A DNA stretch of 64,000 nt from Streptomyces sp. R33 (GCF_041200175.1 NZ_CP165727.1:5707501-5771500); one strand, 5' to 3'. Shown: positions 19,663-28,833, counted from the first letter of the stretch. A program made the numbers and translations. Notes: generated by a model from the letters alone, not told the origin.

Positions 19663-20895
19663 ATGCCTTCCGCACTGCCCGACGGTGAACCCATGCCCGA
19701 AGACGGCTCGCTGCCGTCGCACGCCCTGACGGGTGCCGGGGACCGGCCGCTCGGGTTCTACCTGCACGTCCCGTACTGCGCCACGCGGTGCGGGTACTGC
19801 GACTTCAACACGTACACCGCGACCGAGCTGCGCGGCACCGGCGGCGTGCTCGCCTCCCGGGAGAACTACGCGGACACCCTGATCGACGAGGTCCGCCTCG
19901 CCCGCAAGGTGCTCGGCGACGACCCGCGGGCCGTCCGGACGGTGTTCGTGGGCGGCGGTACGCCGACGCTGCTGCCGGCCGCGGACCTCGTACGGATGCT
20001 CGCGGCGATCCGCGACGAATTCGGCCTGGCCGAGGACGCCGAGATCACCACGGAGGCCAATCCGGAGTCGGTGGACCCGGAGTACCTGGCGGAGCTGCGG
20101 GCCGGCGGCTTCAACCGGATCTCCTTCGGCATGCAGAGCGCGAAGCAGCACGTCCTGAAGGTGCTCGACCGCACGCACACCCCCGGGCGGCCGGAGGCGT
20201 GCGTCGCGGAGGCACGGGCGGCGGGCTTCGAGCACGTGAACCTCGACCTGATCTACGGCACCCCGGGGGAGTCGGACGAGGACTGGCGGGCCTCCCTGGC
20301 CGCCGCCCTCGGCGCCGGCCCGGACCACATCAGCGCGTACGCGCTGATCGTCGAGGAGGGCACCCAGCTGGCCCGCCGGATCCGCCGCGGCGAGGTCCCG
20401 ATGACGGACGACGACGTGCACGCCGACCGCTACCTGATCGCCGACGAGGTCATGGCACAGGCCGGGTACTCCTGGTACGAGGTGTCGAACTGGGCCACCT
20501 CGGAGGCGGGTCGCTGCCTGCACAACGAGCTGTACTGGCGCGGGGCCGACTGGTGGGGCGCCGGGCCCGGCGCGCACTCGCACGTGGGCGGCGTCCGGTG
20601 GTGGAACGTGAAGCACCCGGGCGCCTACGCAGCGGCGCTGGCCGAGGGCCGCTCCCCGGGCGCGGGCCGCGAGCTCCTCTCCGAGGAGGACCGCCGGGTC
20701 GAGCGGATCCTGCTGGAGCTGCGCCTGGTGGACGGCGTCCCGCTGTCCCTGCTCGCCCCGGCCGGCCTCGCGGCCTCCCGCCGGGCCCTGGCCGACGGCC
20801 TCCTGGAGGCCGCCCCGTACGAGGCGGGGCGCGCCGTCCTGACCCTGCGCGGGCGCCTGCTGGCGGACGCGGTGGTCCGCGACCTGGTGGACTGA
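19663..20895 (+). CDS. hemW: Radical SAM heme chaperone HemW (coproporphyrinogen III oxidase-like)
   Basis: 410 residues. The radical SAM cluster is CATRCGYC (CxxxCxxC) near residue 39, followed by DFNTY as in HemW. GGGTPTLLP and a C-terminal HemN-like domain follow. HemW binds heme and inserts it into respiratory enzymes; it lacks the extra N-terminal Cys of true HemN. ATG 19663 is chosen over 19645 because of the -10 box 6 nt upstream. Neighbours (fatty-acid ligase, Uma2) give no further hint. Confidence 0.93.
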   Translation: MPSALPDGEPMPEDGSLPSHALTGAGDRPLGFYLHVPYCATRCGYCDFNTYTATELRGTGGVLASRENYADTLIDEVRLARKVLGDDPRAVRTVFVGGGTPTLLPAADLVRMLAAIRDEFGLAEDAEITTEANPESVDPEYLAELRAGGFNRISFGMQSAKQHVLKVLDRTHTPGRPEACVAEARAAGFEHVNLDLIYGTPGESDEDWRASLAAALGAGPDHISAYALIVEEGTQLARRIRRGEVPMTDDDVHADRYLIADEVMAQAGYSWYEVSNWATSEAGRCLHNELYWRGADWWGAGPGAHSHVGGVRWWNVKHPGAYAAALAEGRSPGAGRELLSEEDRRVERILLELRLVDGVPLSLLAPAGLAASRRALADGLLEAAPYEAGRAVLTLRGRLLADAVVRDLVD

Positions 20896-20995
20896 TCCCT
20901 CGCGGCGGTGAATCCCCGACGAACCGGCCTGAGCCTGCCTACTCTGTCCCTAGGCTGCCGTCGACAGTACGCGGCGGATGTGGAGGACCACGGAG

Positions 20996-21574
20996 ATGAC
21001 CGCTGTGGACGAGCGTGGGATGGCGAAGTTCTTCGATCAGTTCGAGCCTCCCGAGGGCGTCAAGGTCGAGCTCCTCCGGGGGGAAATCGTGATGATGGCC
21101 AGTCCCGATCTGGTTCACAACCTGATCGTCGAAGACGTGCAGGACCAGATCCCGCGCAAGCGGTGGGCAAGGCTGCAGACCCAGGACGTCGACGTCACCG
21201 ACGAGGCCAGCGAGCCCGTCCCGGACCTTGTGGTCGTCGATCGCCAGGTCCACCCTGACTCGGGGCGCCTCCTGCCGTCCAAGCTGATCACCCTGGTGGT
21301 GGAGGTAGTCTCCAAGACCAGCGTCGACAGGGACTACGGCGTCAAGCGCTCGATCTACGCCGCAGGCGAGGTGCCTGCTTATCTGATCATCGACCCGGTC
21401 GTGGCGCACTGTGTCCTGCTCACCGTCCCGGTCGGCAGGGGCGACGAAGCCGACTACCGGGCCCAGCAGATCACGAAGTTCGGTGAGCCGCTTCCGCTGG
21501 AAATGCTCGGCATCGAGCTGGACACCAACGAATTCGGCACCTATCAGGGAGTCAGGCCCCACCGCCGACCGTGA
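20996..21574 (+). CDS. Uma2 family (DUF820) putative restriction-endonuclease-like protein
   Basis: 192 residues with a PD-(D/E)xK-like core: VELLRGEIVMMASP, PVPDLVVVD, TLVVEVVSKTS, then YAAGEVPAYLIIDP. Uma2 proteins are frequent multi-copy genes in Streptomyces and cyanobacteria; the activity is unproven. ATG 20996 has GGAGG at 20982-20986, and ATG 20978 is an alternative. The gene is visibly lower in GC than its neighbours and its 3' end overlaps the convergent DUF3097 gene by 23 nt, both consistent with a later acquisition. Confidence 0.82.
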   Translation: MTAVDERGMAKFFDQFEPPEGVKVELLRGEIVMMASPDLVHNLIVEDVQDQIPRKRWARLQTQDVDVTDEASEPVPDLVVVDRQVHPDSGRLLPSKLITLVVEVVSKTSVDRDYGVKRSIYAAGEVPAYLIIDPVVAHCVLLTVPVGRGDEADYRAQQITKFGEPLPLEMLGIELDTNEFGTYQGVRPHRRP

Positions 21575-22361
21575 CGAAGTCGATCAGTTCCTCCACCCGC
21601 CCCAGCAGGACCGGCTCCAGGTCCTTGTAGGACGTCACGCGGGACAGGATGTGCTGCCAGGCGGCCCCGGTGTTCTCCGGCCAGCCCAGCGCCCTGCAGA
21701 CGCCCGTCTTCCAGTCCTGGCCGCGCGGGACCACCGGCCACGCCCCGATGCCCAGCGCGGACGGCTTCACCGCCTGCCAGACGTCCACGTACGGGTGGCC
21801 GACGACCAGGACGTCCGCAGAGGTCACCGACGCCGCGATGCGGGACTCCTTCGAGCCCGGGACCAGGTGGTCCACCAGGATCCCCAGGCGGGCGTCCGGG
21901 GCCGGGCCGAAGTCCGCCACGATGGCGGGGAGGCCGTCGACGCCCTCCAGGTACTCCACCACCACGCCTTCGATCCGCAGGTCGTCGCCCCAGACCCGCT
22001 CCACCAGCTCGGCGTCGTGCCGGCCCTCCACGTAGATCCGGCCCGCGCGGGCCACCCGGGCCCGGGCGCCAGGGACCGCGATCGAGCCCGAGGCGGTACG
22101 GGCGGGCGCCGCCGGGCCCCGGGGCGGGCGGACCAGGGTGACCACCGCACCCTCCAGCAGGAACCCGCTCGGCTCCATCGGGAACACCCGCTGCTTGCCG
22201 AACCGGTCCTCCAGGGTCACCGTGCCCGCCTCGCAGGCCACCACCGCACCGCAGAAGTCCGTACCGGCCACCTCGACCACCAGGTCCGGCTCGGCCGCCA
22301 CCTCCGGTACGGCCTTGGGGTGCTTCCACTGCGGGGTCAGGTCGGGGGAGTACTCACGCAT
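21552..22361 (-). CDS. DUF3097 family protein
   Basis: 269 residues, starting MREYSPDLTPQWKHPKAVPEV and containing VEGRHDAELVERVWGDDLRIEGVVVEYLEG-type Toprim-like segments. I recognise the family as actinobacterial DUF3097, function unknown; the EGRHDAELVE stretch resembles a Toprim acidic motif. On the minus strand TACTCT (22374-22369) ends 7 nt before the ATG, so the mRNA is probably leaderless. The C-terminus overlaps the end of the Uma2 gene. Confidence 0.8.
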   Translation of the reverse strand: MREYSPDLTPQWKHPKAVPEVAAEPDLVVEVAGTDFCGAVVACEAGTVTLEDRFGKQRVFPMEPSGFLLEGAVVTLVRPPRGPAAPARTASGSIAVPGARARVARAGRIYVEGRHDAELVERVWGDDLRIEGVVVEYLEGVDGLPAIVADFGPAPDARLGILVDHLVPGSKESRIAASVTSADVLVVGHPYVDVWQAVKPSALGIGAWPVVPRGQDWKTGVCRALGWPENTGAAWQHILSRVTSYKDLEPVLLGRVEELIDFVTVGGGA

Positions 22362-22395
22362 CCGGCAGAGAGTAGGAGAAGCGCGCCGATCATGG

Positions 22396-23115
22396 CTACG
22401 ACACGCCGAAACGGGCGGCCAGTGTGGCGCGTTGCGCACGCACGAAGGCGGCGTCGACCACCGCTCCGTGACCCGGCACGTACAGCGCGTCGTCCCCGCC
22501 CAGCGACAGCAGCCGGTCCAGCGCCGCCGGCCACTGCGCCGGCACCGCGTCGCTGCCCGCCTGCGGTTCGCCCGACTCCTCGACGAGGTCCCCGCAGAAC
22601 ACCGTCTCGCGCTCGCCCGGCACGAACACCGCCAGGTCGTACCGGGTGTGCCCGGGCCCGACGTTGGCCAGCAGCACCTGCACCCCGCCCAGCTCCAGCG
22701 TCCATTCGCCCGACACCGAGTGCCGCGGCACCACCAGCAGGTCCGCCGCCTCGGCGGCCTCGGCCTCCGCCAGCCCCTGCCGGACCGCGTCGTCGCGCAG
22801 CTCCTCGCGGCCGGCCTTCAGCTCCGCGTCCAGCCCGACCGCCCCGTACACCTCGGCCCCGGCGAACGCGGCCACGCCCAGTACGTGATCGAAATGGCCG
22901 TGCGTGAATGCGATATGCGTCACGCGCCGGCCGGTCAGCCGCTCCGCCTCGGCCCGCAGCTGTGCGCCTTCGCGTACGCACGACCCCGGATCGATCAGGA
23001 GCACCGACTCGTCCCCCACCACCAGTCCCACCGTGCAGTCCCACACCGGGAGCCGTCGCCGTCCGGTCCGCCCGGTCAGCCGCTCCCAGCCCGCCTCTTC
23101 CCAACGCACGTCCAT
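22396..23115 (-). CDS. Metallo-beta-lactamase fold hydrolase
   Basis: 239 residues with the MBL zinc signature THGHFDHVLG near residue 70, GPGHTRYDLAVF near 153 and a PGHGAVVD motif near the end. The fold is clear but the substrate is not. It lies 34 nt upstream of the DUF3097 gene on the same strand. TAGCGT lies 6 nt before the ATG on the minus strand (leaderless). It is divergent from hrcA. Confidence 0.85.
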   Translation of the reverse strand: MDVRWEEAGWERLTGRTGRRRLPVWDCTVGLVVGDESVLLIDPGSCVREGAQLRAEAERLTGRRVTHIAFTHGHFDHVLGVAAFAGAEVYGAVGLDAELKAGREELRDDAVRQGLAEAEAAEAADLLVVPRHSVSGEWTLELGGVQVLLANVGPGHTRYDLAVFVPGERETVFCGDLVEESGEPQAGSDAVPAQWPAALDRLLSLGGDDALYVPGHGAVVDAAFVRAQRATLAARFGVS

Positions 23116-23143
23116 GCCGCGACGCTACCCTGGCGGGCCTCCC

Positions 23144-23174
23144 TTGCCAGGGTCTTACTACCCGGCCGTACACT
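23144..23174 (+). promoter_or_regulatory. Promoter of hrcA-dnaJ
   Basis: TTGCCA (23144-23149) and TACACT (23169-23174) separated by 19 nt, directly upstream of the CIRCE element. Confidence 0.6.
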
Positions 23175-23188
23175 GAGCGGGGGATCTC

Positions 23189-23213
23189 TGGCACTCGAAC
23201 GATCAGAGTGCCA
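23189..23213 (+). promoter_or_regulatory. CIRCE operator (HrcA binding site)
   Basis: TGGCACTC (23189-23196), 9-nt spacer, GAGTGCCA (23206-23213): a perfect inverted repeat with the CIRCE geometry GCACTC-N9-GAGTGC. It lies 15 nt after the -10 box and 50 nt before hrcA, so HrcA should repress its own operon. Confidence 0.9.
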
Positions 23214-23263
23214 ATGACGCCAACGACCAAAGACAACGGACCAGAGCTGGAGGTGTGCGCGCG

Positions 23264-24280
23264 ATGCTCAGCGAACGCAGACTCGAAGTGCTGCGCGCCA
23301 TCGTCCAGGACTACGTCGGGACGGAGGAGCCGGTCGGCTCCAAGGCGCTCACCGAGCGGCACCGGCTCGGCGTCTCGCCCGCCACCGTGCGCAACGACAT
23401 GGCCGTGCTGGAGGAGGAGGGCTACATCGCGCAGCCCCACACCAGCGCCGGCCGGATCCCCACGGACAAGGGCTACCGGCTCTTCGTCGACAAGCTGGCG
23501 GGGGTCAAGCCGCTGTCGACGCCCGAGCGGCGGGCCATCCAGAACTTCCTCGACGGCGCCGTCGACCTCGACGACGTGGTCGGCCGTACGGTGCGGCTGC
23601 TCGCGCAGCTCACCCGGCAGGTCGCCGTCGTCCAGTACCCGAGCCTGACCCGGTCCACGGTCCGGCACGTCGAGCTGCTGTCGCTCGCTCCGGCCCGGCT
23701 CATGCTCGTGCTGATCACCGATACAGGACGGGTCGAGCAGCGGCTCGTCGACTGCCAGACCCCGTTCGGCGAGACCTCGCTCGCAGATCTGCGGGCACGG
23801 CTCAACAGCAGGGTCGTCGGCCGCCGGTTCACCGACGTGCCGCAGCTCGTGCAGGACCTGCCGGAGTCGTTCGATCCGGATGACCGCAGCACGGTGTCGA
23901 CCGTGCTCGCGACCCTGCTGGAGACGCTGGTCGAGGAGGCCGAGGAGCGGTTGATGATCGGCGGAACCGCCAATCTCACGCGCTTCGGACACGATTTTCC
24001 CCTGACGATCAGGCCGGTGCTCGAGGCGCTGGAGGAGCAGGTCGTGCTCCTCAAGCTGCTCGGCGAGGCCAGCGAGTCGGGAATGGCCGTACGGATCGGG
24101 CATGAGAATGCCTACGAGGGACTGAACTCCACGTCCGTCGTCTCGGTCGGCTACGGTTCGGGCGGCGAAACAGTCGCCAAACTCGGCGTGGTCGGACCGA
24201 CCCGCATGGACTACCCCGGAACGATGGGAGCGGTACGCGCAGTGGCACGTTACGTCGGACAGATCCTGGCGGAGTCGTAA
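23264..24280 (+). CDS. hrcA: Heat-inducible transcription repressor HrcA
   Basis: 338 residues. It has an N-terminal winged helix (LSERRLEVLRAIVQDYVGTEEPVGSKAL) and a C-terminal GAF-like domain ending MGAVRAVARYVGQILAES. ATG 23264 has GGAGG at 23249-23253; GTG 23255 is too close to that site. It represses chaperone genes through CIRCE and here lies under its own CIRCE. The stop abuts the dnaJ start. Confidence 0.97.
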   Translation: MLSERRLEVLRAIVQDYVGTEEPVGSKALTERHRLGVSPATVRNDMAVLEEEGYIAQPHTSAGRIPTDKGYRLFVDKLAGVKPLSTPERRAIQNFLDGAVDLDDVVGRTVRLLAQLTRQVAVVQYPSLTRSTVRHVELLSLAPARLMLVLITDTGRVEQRLVDCQTPFGETSLADLRARLNSRVVGRRFTDVPQLVQDLPESFDPDDRSTVSTVLATLLETLVEEAEERLMIGGTANLTRFGHDFPLTIRPVLEALEEQVVLLKLLGEASESGMAVRIGHENAYEGLNSTSVVSVGYGSGGETVAKLGVVGPTRMDYPGTMGAVRAVARYVGQILAES

Positions 24281-25420
24281 GTGGCCACGGACTACTACGC
24301 CGTTCTCGGCGTGCGCCGCGACGCATCGCAGGACGAGATCAAGAAGGCCTTCCGCCGCCTCGCGCGCGAACTCCACCCGGACGTGAATCCGGACCCGAAG
24401 ACGCAGGAGCGCTTCAAGGAGATCAACGCGGCGTACGAGGTGCTCTCGGACCCGCAGAAGAAGCAGGTCTACGACCTCGGCGGCGACCCGCTGTCCTCCT
24501 CGGGCGGCGGCGGTGGCGCCGGCGGCTTCGGAGCGGGCGGCTTCGGCAACTTCTCCGACATCATGGACGCCTTCTTCGGCCAGGCCTCGCAGCGCGGACC
24601 GCGCTCGCGGACCCGCCGCGGCCAGGACGCCATGATCCGCCTCGACCTGGAGCTGGACGAGGCGGCCTTCGGCACGACCAAGGACATCCAGGTCGACACC
24701 GCCGTCGTGTGCACCACCTGCTCCGGTGAGGGTGCCGCCCCCGGCACCTCGGCGCAGACGTGTGACATGTGCCGTGGCCGCGGTGAGGTGTCGCAGGTCA
24801 CCCGGTCCTTCCTGGGCCAGGTCATGACCTCGCGCCCCTGCCCCCAGTGCCAGGGCTTCGGCACCGTGGTCCCCACCCCGTGCCCCGAGTGCGCCGGCGA
24901 CGGCCGGGTCCGCTCCCGCCGCAGCCTCACGGTCAAGATCCCGGCCGGTGTCGAGAACGGCACCCGGATCCAGCTCGCGGGCGAGGGCGAGGTCGGCCCC
25001 GGCGGCGGCCCCGCCGGCGACCTGTACGTGGAGATCCACGAGCTCTCGCACCCGACCTTCCAGCGGCGCGGGGACGACCTGCACTGCACGGTGACCATCC
25101 CCATGACGGCCGCGGCCCTCGGCACCAAGTGCCCGCTGGAGACGCTGGACGGCATGGAGGAGATCGACATCCGCCCCGGCACCGGCTCGGGCCAGTCGAT
25201 CCCGCTGCACGGGCGCGGCGTCACGCACCTGCGCGGCGGCGGCCGCGGCGACCTGATCGTCCACGTCGAGGTGACCACCCCGGGCAAGCTGGACGCCCAG
25301 CAGGAGGAGCTGCTGCGCCAGCTCGCCAAGCTGCGCGGCGAGGAGCGGCCCATGGGCCAGTTCGCGCCGGGTCAGCAGGGCCTGTTCAGCCGCTTGAAGG
25401 ACGCCTTCAACGGCCGCTGA
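24281..25420 (+). CDS. dnaJ: Chaperone protein DnaJ (DnaJ2)
   Basis: 379 residues. J domain with HPD at residues 32-34, Gly-rich linker (residues 67-95), four zinc-binding repeats CxxCxGxG between residues 144 and 208 (CTTCSGEG, CDMCRGRG, CPQCQGFG, CPECAGDG), then the substrate-binding domain. It stimulates DnaK. The GTG start immediately follows the hrcA stop, so it is the second gene of the HrcA-regulated operon. Confidence 0.96.
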   Translation: MATDYYAVLGVRRDASQDEIKKAFRRLARELHPDVNPDPKTQERFKEINAAYEVLSDPQKKQVYDLGGDPLSSSGGGGGAGGFGAGGFGNFSDIMDAFFGQASQRGPRSRTRRGQDAMIRLDLELDEAAFGTTKDIQVDTAVVCTTCSGEGAAPGTSAQTCDMCRGRGEVSQVTRSFLGQVMTSRPCPQCQGFGTVVPTPCPECAGDGRVRSRRSLTVKIPAGVENGTRIQLAGEGEVGPGGGPAGDLYVEIHELSHPTFQRRGDDLHCTVTIPMTAAALGTKCPLETLDGMEEIDIRPGTGSGQSIPLHGRGVTHLRGGGRGDLIVHVEVTTPGKLDAQQEELLRQLAKLRGEERPMGQFAPGQQGLFSRLKDAFNGR

Positions 25421-25440
25421 CCGGCCTGTCGGCACACGTA

Positions 25441-25475
25441 CGAGCCCGGTCCGGGGATACCCCGGACCGGGCTCG
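25441..25475 (+). terminator. hrcA-dnaJ operon terminator
   Basis: Perfect 16-bp inverted repeat 25441-25456 / 25460-25475 with a 3-nt loop, 20 nt after dnaJ. Confidence 0.85.
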
Positions 25476-25567
25476 CCGCATCGATCCGGACGCCGCCGGT
25501 GAAGCGGACTATGCCAGGCGAATGCCGTGATTCGGCCCGGTGAGCGGGACGTGGCACGATGCAGTGC

Positions 25568-26659
25568 ATGTCCTCCGCACCGAACGGTCTCTCCCCGTAC
25601 CCGATCGTGCAGGCTCCCATGGCGGGCGGCGCCTCCTGTCCGCCGCTCGCCGCTGCCGTGTGCGAGGCGGGCGGGCTGGGCTTCCTGGCCGGCGGCTACA
25701 AGACCGCCGACGGCATGTACCAGGAGATCAAACGGCTGCGCGCGCTCACCCGGCGCCCGTTCGGCGTGAACCTCTTCATGCCGCAGACCGGCTACGTGGA
25801 CCCGGCCGCCGTGGAGGCGTACCGCGGGCAGCTGGCCGGCGAGGCCAGCTGGTACGACATCTCCCTGGCCGACGAGGACATCATCGGCACCAGCGACGAC
25901 GGCTACGACGCCAAGCTCGCGATCCTCCTCGAAGATCCCGTTCCCGTCGTCTCGTTCACCATCGGCTGTCCCACGCCCGTGGTCCTCGCCTCCCTGCGCA
26001 AGGCGGGCACGTACTCGGTCGTCACCGTCACCTCGGTCGACGAGGCCCGCGCCGCACAGGCCGCGGGCGCCGACTCCGTCTGCGTCCAGGGCGTGGAGGC
26101 GGGAGGGCACCAGGGCACCCACCGCGACGACCCGCAGGCGGACGGCACGGCGGGCGTGGGCCTGCTCGCGCTGGTGGCGCAGGTGCGCGAGGCCGTGGAC
26201 CTCCCGATCATCGCGGCCGGCGGTCTGATGCGCGGCTCGCAGATCGCGGCGCTGCTGGCGGCGGGCGCGGAGGCGGCCCAGCTCGGCACCGCGTTCCTCG
26301 CCTGCCCCGAATCGGGTGCGCACCCGCTGCACAAGAAGGCGCTGACGGACCCCCTGTTCACCCACACGGAGCTGACCCGGGCGTTCTCGGGGCGGCCGGC
26401 CCGGGGCCTGGTGAACCGTTTCATGCGGGAGCACGGGCCGTACGCCCCGGCCGCGTACCCGCAGATCCACCACATGACCGCCGGGCTGCGCAAGGCGGCC
26501 GCCGCGGCCGGGGACCCGCAGGGCATGGCCCTGTGGGCGGGCCAGGGGCACCGGCTGGCGCGGGCGCTGCCCGCGGGGGAGCTGGTGGAGGTGCTGGCGG
26601 CCGAACTGGCCGAGGCCCAGAGCGCGTTGAAGGCAATGCAGAACAGGAGTACGTCATGA
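25568..26659 (+). CDS. Nitronate monooxygenase (2-nitropropane dioxygenase family)
   Basis: 363 residues, FMN-binding TIM barrel. It begins with IVQAPMAGGASCPPLAAAVC, has VVSFTIGCPTPVV mid-protein, and the phosphate-binding segment IIAAGGLMRGSQIAALLAAGAEAAQLGTAF. It oxidises nitroalkanes. ATG 25568 is 7 nt after CACGAT (25555-25560), and the in-frame ATG 25559 lies within that box. The stop overlaps rsmE as ATGA. Confidence 0.88.
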   Translation: MSSAPNGLSPYPIVQAPMAGGASCPPLAAAVCEAGGLGFLAGGYKTADGMYQEIKRLRALTRRPFGVNLFMPQTGYVDPAAVEAYRGQLAGEASWYDISLADEDIIGTSDDGYDAKLAILLEDPVPVVSFTIGCPTPVVLASLRKAGTYSVVTVTSVDEARAAQAAGADSVCVQGVEAGGHQGTHRDDPQADGTAGVGLLALVAQVREAVDLPIIAAGGLMRGSQIAALLAAGAEAAQLGTAFLACPESGAHPLHKKALTDPLFTHTELTRAFSGRPARGLVNRFMREHGPYAPAAYPQIHHMTAGLRKAAAAAGDPQGMALWAGQGHRLARALPAGELVEVLAAELAEAQSALKAMQNRSTS

Positions 26660-27399
26660 CCGCCCCCGTGTTCGTGGTCGAAGAGGTCCCCGCGGGGCCG
26701 GAGTTCGTGCTCGACGGCCCGGAGGGCCGGCACGCGGTCTCCGTGAAACGGTTGAACCCCGGCGAGGACGTGGTCCTCACCGACGGGCGCGGCCACTGGT
26801 CGCAGGGCGTGGTCAAGGCCGCCGAGGGCAAGGACCGGCTGGTCGTCACGGACCTGCACGTCGAGGAGGAGCCGGAGCCTGCCGTCCGGATCACGGTCGT
26901 CCAGGCCCTGCCCAAGGGGGACCGCGGCGAGCTCGCCGTCGAGACCATGACCGAGACCGGCGTGGACGCGATCGTCCCCTGGCAGGCCTCGCGCTGCATC
27001 ACCCAGTGGCGCGGCGACCGCGGAGCCAAGTCCCTGGCCAAGTGGCGGGCCACGGCCCGGGAGGCGGGCAAGCAGTCCCGCCGGGTCCGCTTCCCGGAGG
27101 TGGCGGAGGCCATGTCCACGAAGCAGGTCGCGGCGCTGCTGGCCGGCGCCGACCTGGCGATGGTCCTCCACGAGGACCGGGACGCGCCCTCGGGGGCCCT
27201 GGCCACGGCCGAGCTCCCGGCCGGGGGCTCCATCGTCCTGGTCGTCGGACCGGAGGGCGGGGTCTCCCCGGAGGAGCTGGCCGTCTTCGCGCAGGCCGGC
27301 GCCCACCCCTACCGCCTGGGCTCCTCGGTCCTGCGCACCTCCACCGCCGGCACCGCGGCGACGGCGGTCCTGCTGGCGCGCACCGGCCGCTGGTCCTGA
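26656..27399 (+). CDS. rsmE: 16S rRNA (uracil-1498-N3)-methyltransferase RsmE
   Basis: 247 residues. It has an N-terminal PUA-like domain (GPEGRHAVSVKRLNPGE) and a SPOUT methyltransferase knot with VVGPEGGVSPEEL and RLGSSVLRTSTAGTAA at the SAM site. It methylates U1498 of 16S rRNA. AGGAG lies at 26645-26649 and the gene is coupled to the preceding one by a 4-nt overlap. Confidence 0.95.
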   Translation: MTAPVFVVEEVPAGPEFVLDGPEGRHAVSVKRLNPGEDVVLTDGRGHWSQGVVKAAEGKDRLVVTDLHVEEEPEPAVRITVVQALPKGDRGELAVETMTETGVDAIVPWQASRCITQWRGDRGAKSLAKWRATAREAGKQSRRVRFPEVAEAMSTKQVAALLAGADLAMVLHEDRDAPSGALATAELPAGGSIVLVVGPEGGVSPEELAVFAQAGAHPYRLGSSVLRTSTAGTAATAVLLARTGRWS

Positions 27400-27499
27400 A
27401 AACGCGTACGGGGCCGCCGACGGGGCCGGTTACGATGCCGGAGCTGATCAACGTCGGCGTCGACGGCCCGTCAACGCCACTGTCACGGAAGGCGGAGCA

Positions 27500-27859
27500 A
27501 TGGCCGGGGAACCGCAGGCGGACTGCCTGTTCTGCAAGATCGTCGCGGGGAACATCCCGGCGACCGTGGTCCGGGAGACCGAGACGACCTTCGCCTTCCG
27601 GGACATCAACCCGCAGGCGCCCACGCACGTCCTCGTGATCCCGCGCGTGCACTACCCGGACGCCGCCTCGCTCGCCGCCGCCGAGCCGGCCGTCACCGCC
27701 GACCTGCTGCGCGTGGCCGGCGAGATCGCCGCCGAGGAGAAGATCGACGAGCACGGCTACCGGATCGTGTTCAACACGGGCGCAGGCGCCGGCCAGACCG
27801 TCTTCCACGCGCACGCGCACGTCCTCGGCGGGCGCGGCCTCCAGTGGCCCCCCGGATAA
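27500..27859 (+). CDS. HIT family nucleotide hydrolase
   Basis: 119 residues, starting with ADCLFCKIVAG and carrying the histidine triad HAHAHV near residue 103. It belongs to the HINT/PKCI branch, which removes groups from nucleoside phosphates and phosphoramidates. GGCGGAG precedes the ATG. Only 3 nt separate it from the RNase Z-like gene, so they form an operon. Confidence 0.93.
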   Translation: MAGEPQADCLFCKIVAGNIPATVVRETETTFAFRDINPQAPTHVLVIPRVHYPDAASLAAAEPAVTADLLRVAGEIAAEEKIDEHGYRIVFNTGAGAGQTVFHAHAHVLGGRGLQWPPG

Positions 27860-27862
27860 ACC

Positions 27863-28768
27863 GTGTCCGTACGAGAGTTCGTGGTGCTGGGCACCGCCAG
27901 CCAGGTGCCCACCCGCCACCGCAACCACAACGGCTACCTCCTGCGCTGGGACGGCGAGGGCATCCTCTTCGACCCGGGCGAGGGCACCCAGCGCCAGATG
28001 CTCCGAGCCGGGGTGGCCGCGCACGACATCAACCGGATCTGCATCACCCACTTCCACGGTGACCACAGCCTCGGCCTCGCGGGCGTGATCCAGCGCATCA
28101 ACCTGGACCGGGTCCCGCACCCCGTCACCGCGCACTACCCGGCCTCCGGGCAGAGGTTCTTCGAGCGGCTCCGGTACGCCACCGCCTACCGGGAGACCGT
28201 CCCGCTCCGCGAGGAACCCGTGGCCGCGGACGGAACGCTGGCCCAGGGGCCCGCGTACGCCCTCGAGGCCCGCCGGCTCTCGCACCCGGTCGAGTCCTTC
28301 GGCTACCGGCTCACCGAGCCCGACGGGCGCCGGATGGTGCCCGAACTGCTCGCGCAGCACGGGATCAAGGGGCCCGACGTCGGCCGGATCCAGCGCGAGG
28401 GGCGGCTGGGCGGGGTCACGCTCGACGACGTCAGCGAGCACAAGCCGGGGCAGAGCTTCGCCTTCGTCATGGACACCCGGCTGTGTCCCGGCGTGGACGC
28501 GCTCGCCGCGGGCTGCGACATGCTGGTGATCGAGTCCACGTTCCTCGACGAGGACGAGGCGCTGGCCACCGACCACGGGCACCTCACCGCCGGCCAGGCG
28601 GCCCGGGTCGCCCGCGACGCGGGCGTACGGCACCTGGTCCTGACGCACTTCTCGCAGCGCTACGCGGACCCGCAGGAGTTCGAACGCCAAGCCCGCGCGG
28701 CCGGCTTCGAGGGCGAGCTGACGATCGCCGCCGACCTCGCCCGGGTCCCCCTGCCGAAGCGGGGCTAG
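27863..28768 (+). CDS. Ribonuclease Z-like MBL-fold protein
   Basis: 301 residues. It has LGTASQVPTRHRNHNGYLLRW at the start, the zinc motif THFHGDHSLG near residue 65, and the C-terminal HLTAGQAARVA and LTHFSQRY motifs of RNase Z, which trims tRNA 3' ends (fitting tRNAs without encoded CCA here). GTG 27863 start. Its TAG stop lies within CTAG 28765-28768, the left edge of an imperfect palindrome. It could be another MBL ribonuclease of the family. Confidence 0.88.
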   Translation: MSVREFVVLGTASQVPTRHRNHNGYLLRWDGEGILFDPGEGTQRQMLRAGVAAHDINRICITHFHGDHSLGLAGVIQRINLDRVPHPVTAHYPASGQRFFERLRYATAYRETVPLREEPVAADGTLAQGPAYALEARRLSHPVESFGYRLTEPDGRRMVPELLAQHGIKGPDVGRIQREGRLGGVTLDDVSEHKPGQSFAFVMDTRLCPGVDALAAGCDMLVIESTFLDEDEALATDHGHLTAGQAARVARDAGVRHLVLTHFSQRYADPQEFERQARAAGFEGELTIAADLARVPLPKRG

Positions 28769-28833
28769 GGGGTGTCATCAAAGTAGCGTCGTCTGCCCGT
28801 GAGGGCCGGCCAGACGGGACTTTGACGCCACCC
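28769..28833. repeat. 65-nt imperfect palindrome bounded by CTAG, possible MITE or terminator
   Basis: GGGGTGTCATCAAAGT at the left and ACTTTGACGCCACCCC at the right match as inverted repeats at 14 of 16 positions. An inner pair GTCTGCCCGT/CCAGACGGG extends the fold. Both outer edges are CTAG (28765-28768 and 28834-28837), giving the TAG stops of the two convergent genes. This could be a bidirectional terminator or a small non-autonomous element with a CTAG/TA target duplication. Confidence 0.6.

Noticed and set aside
20996..21574. Uma2 gene as part of a restriction or defence system
   Set aside because: No methyltransferase, helicase or partner gene is nearby; Uma2 genes are scattered singly in these genomes.
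22337..26551. 1404-residue minus-strand frame
   Set aside because: Antisense across hrcA, dnaJ and the monooxygenase; no recognisable domains, so a shadow.
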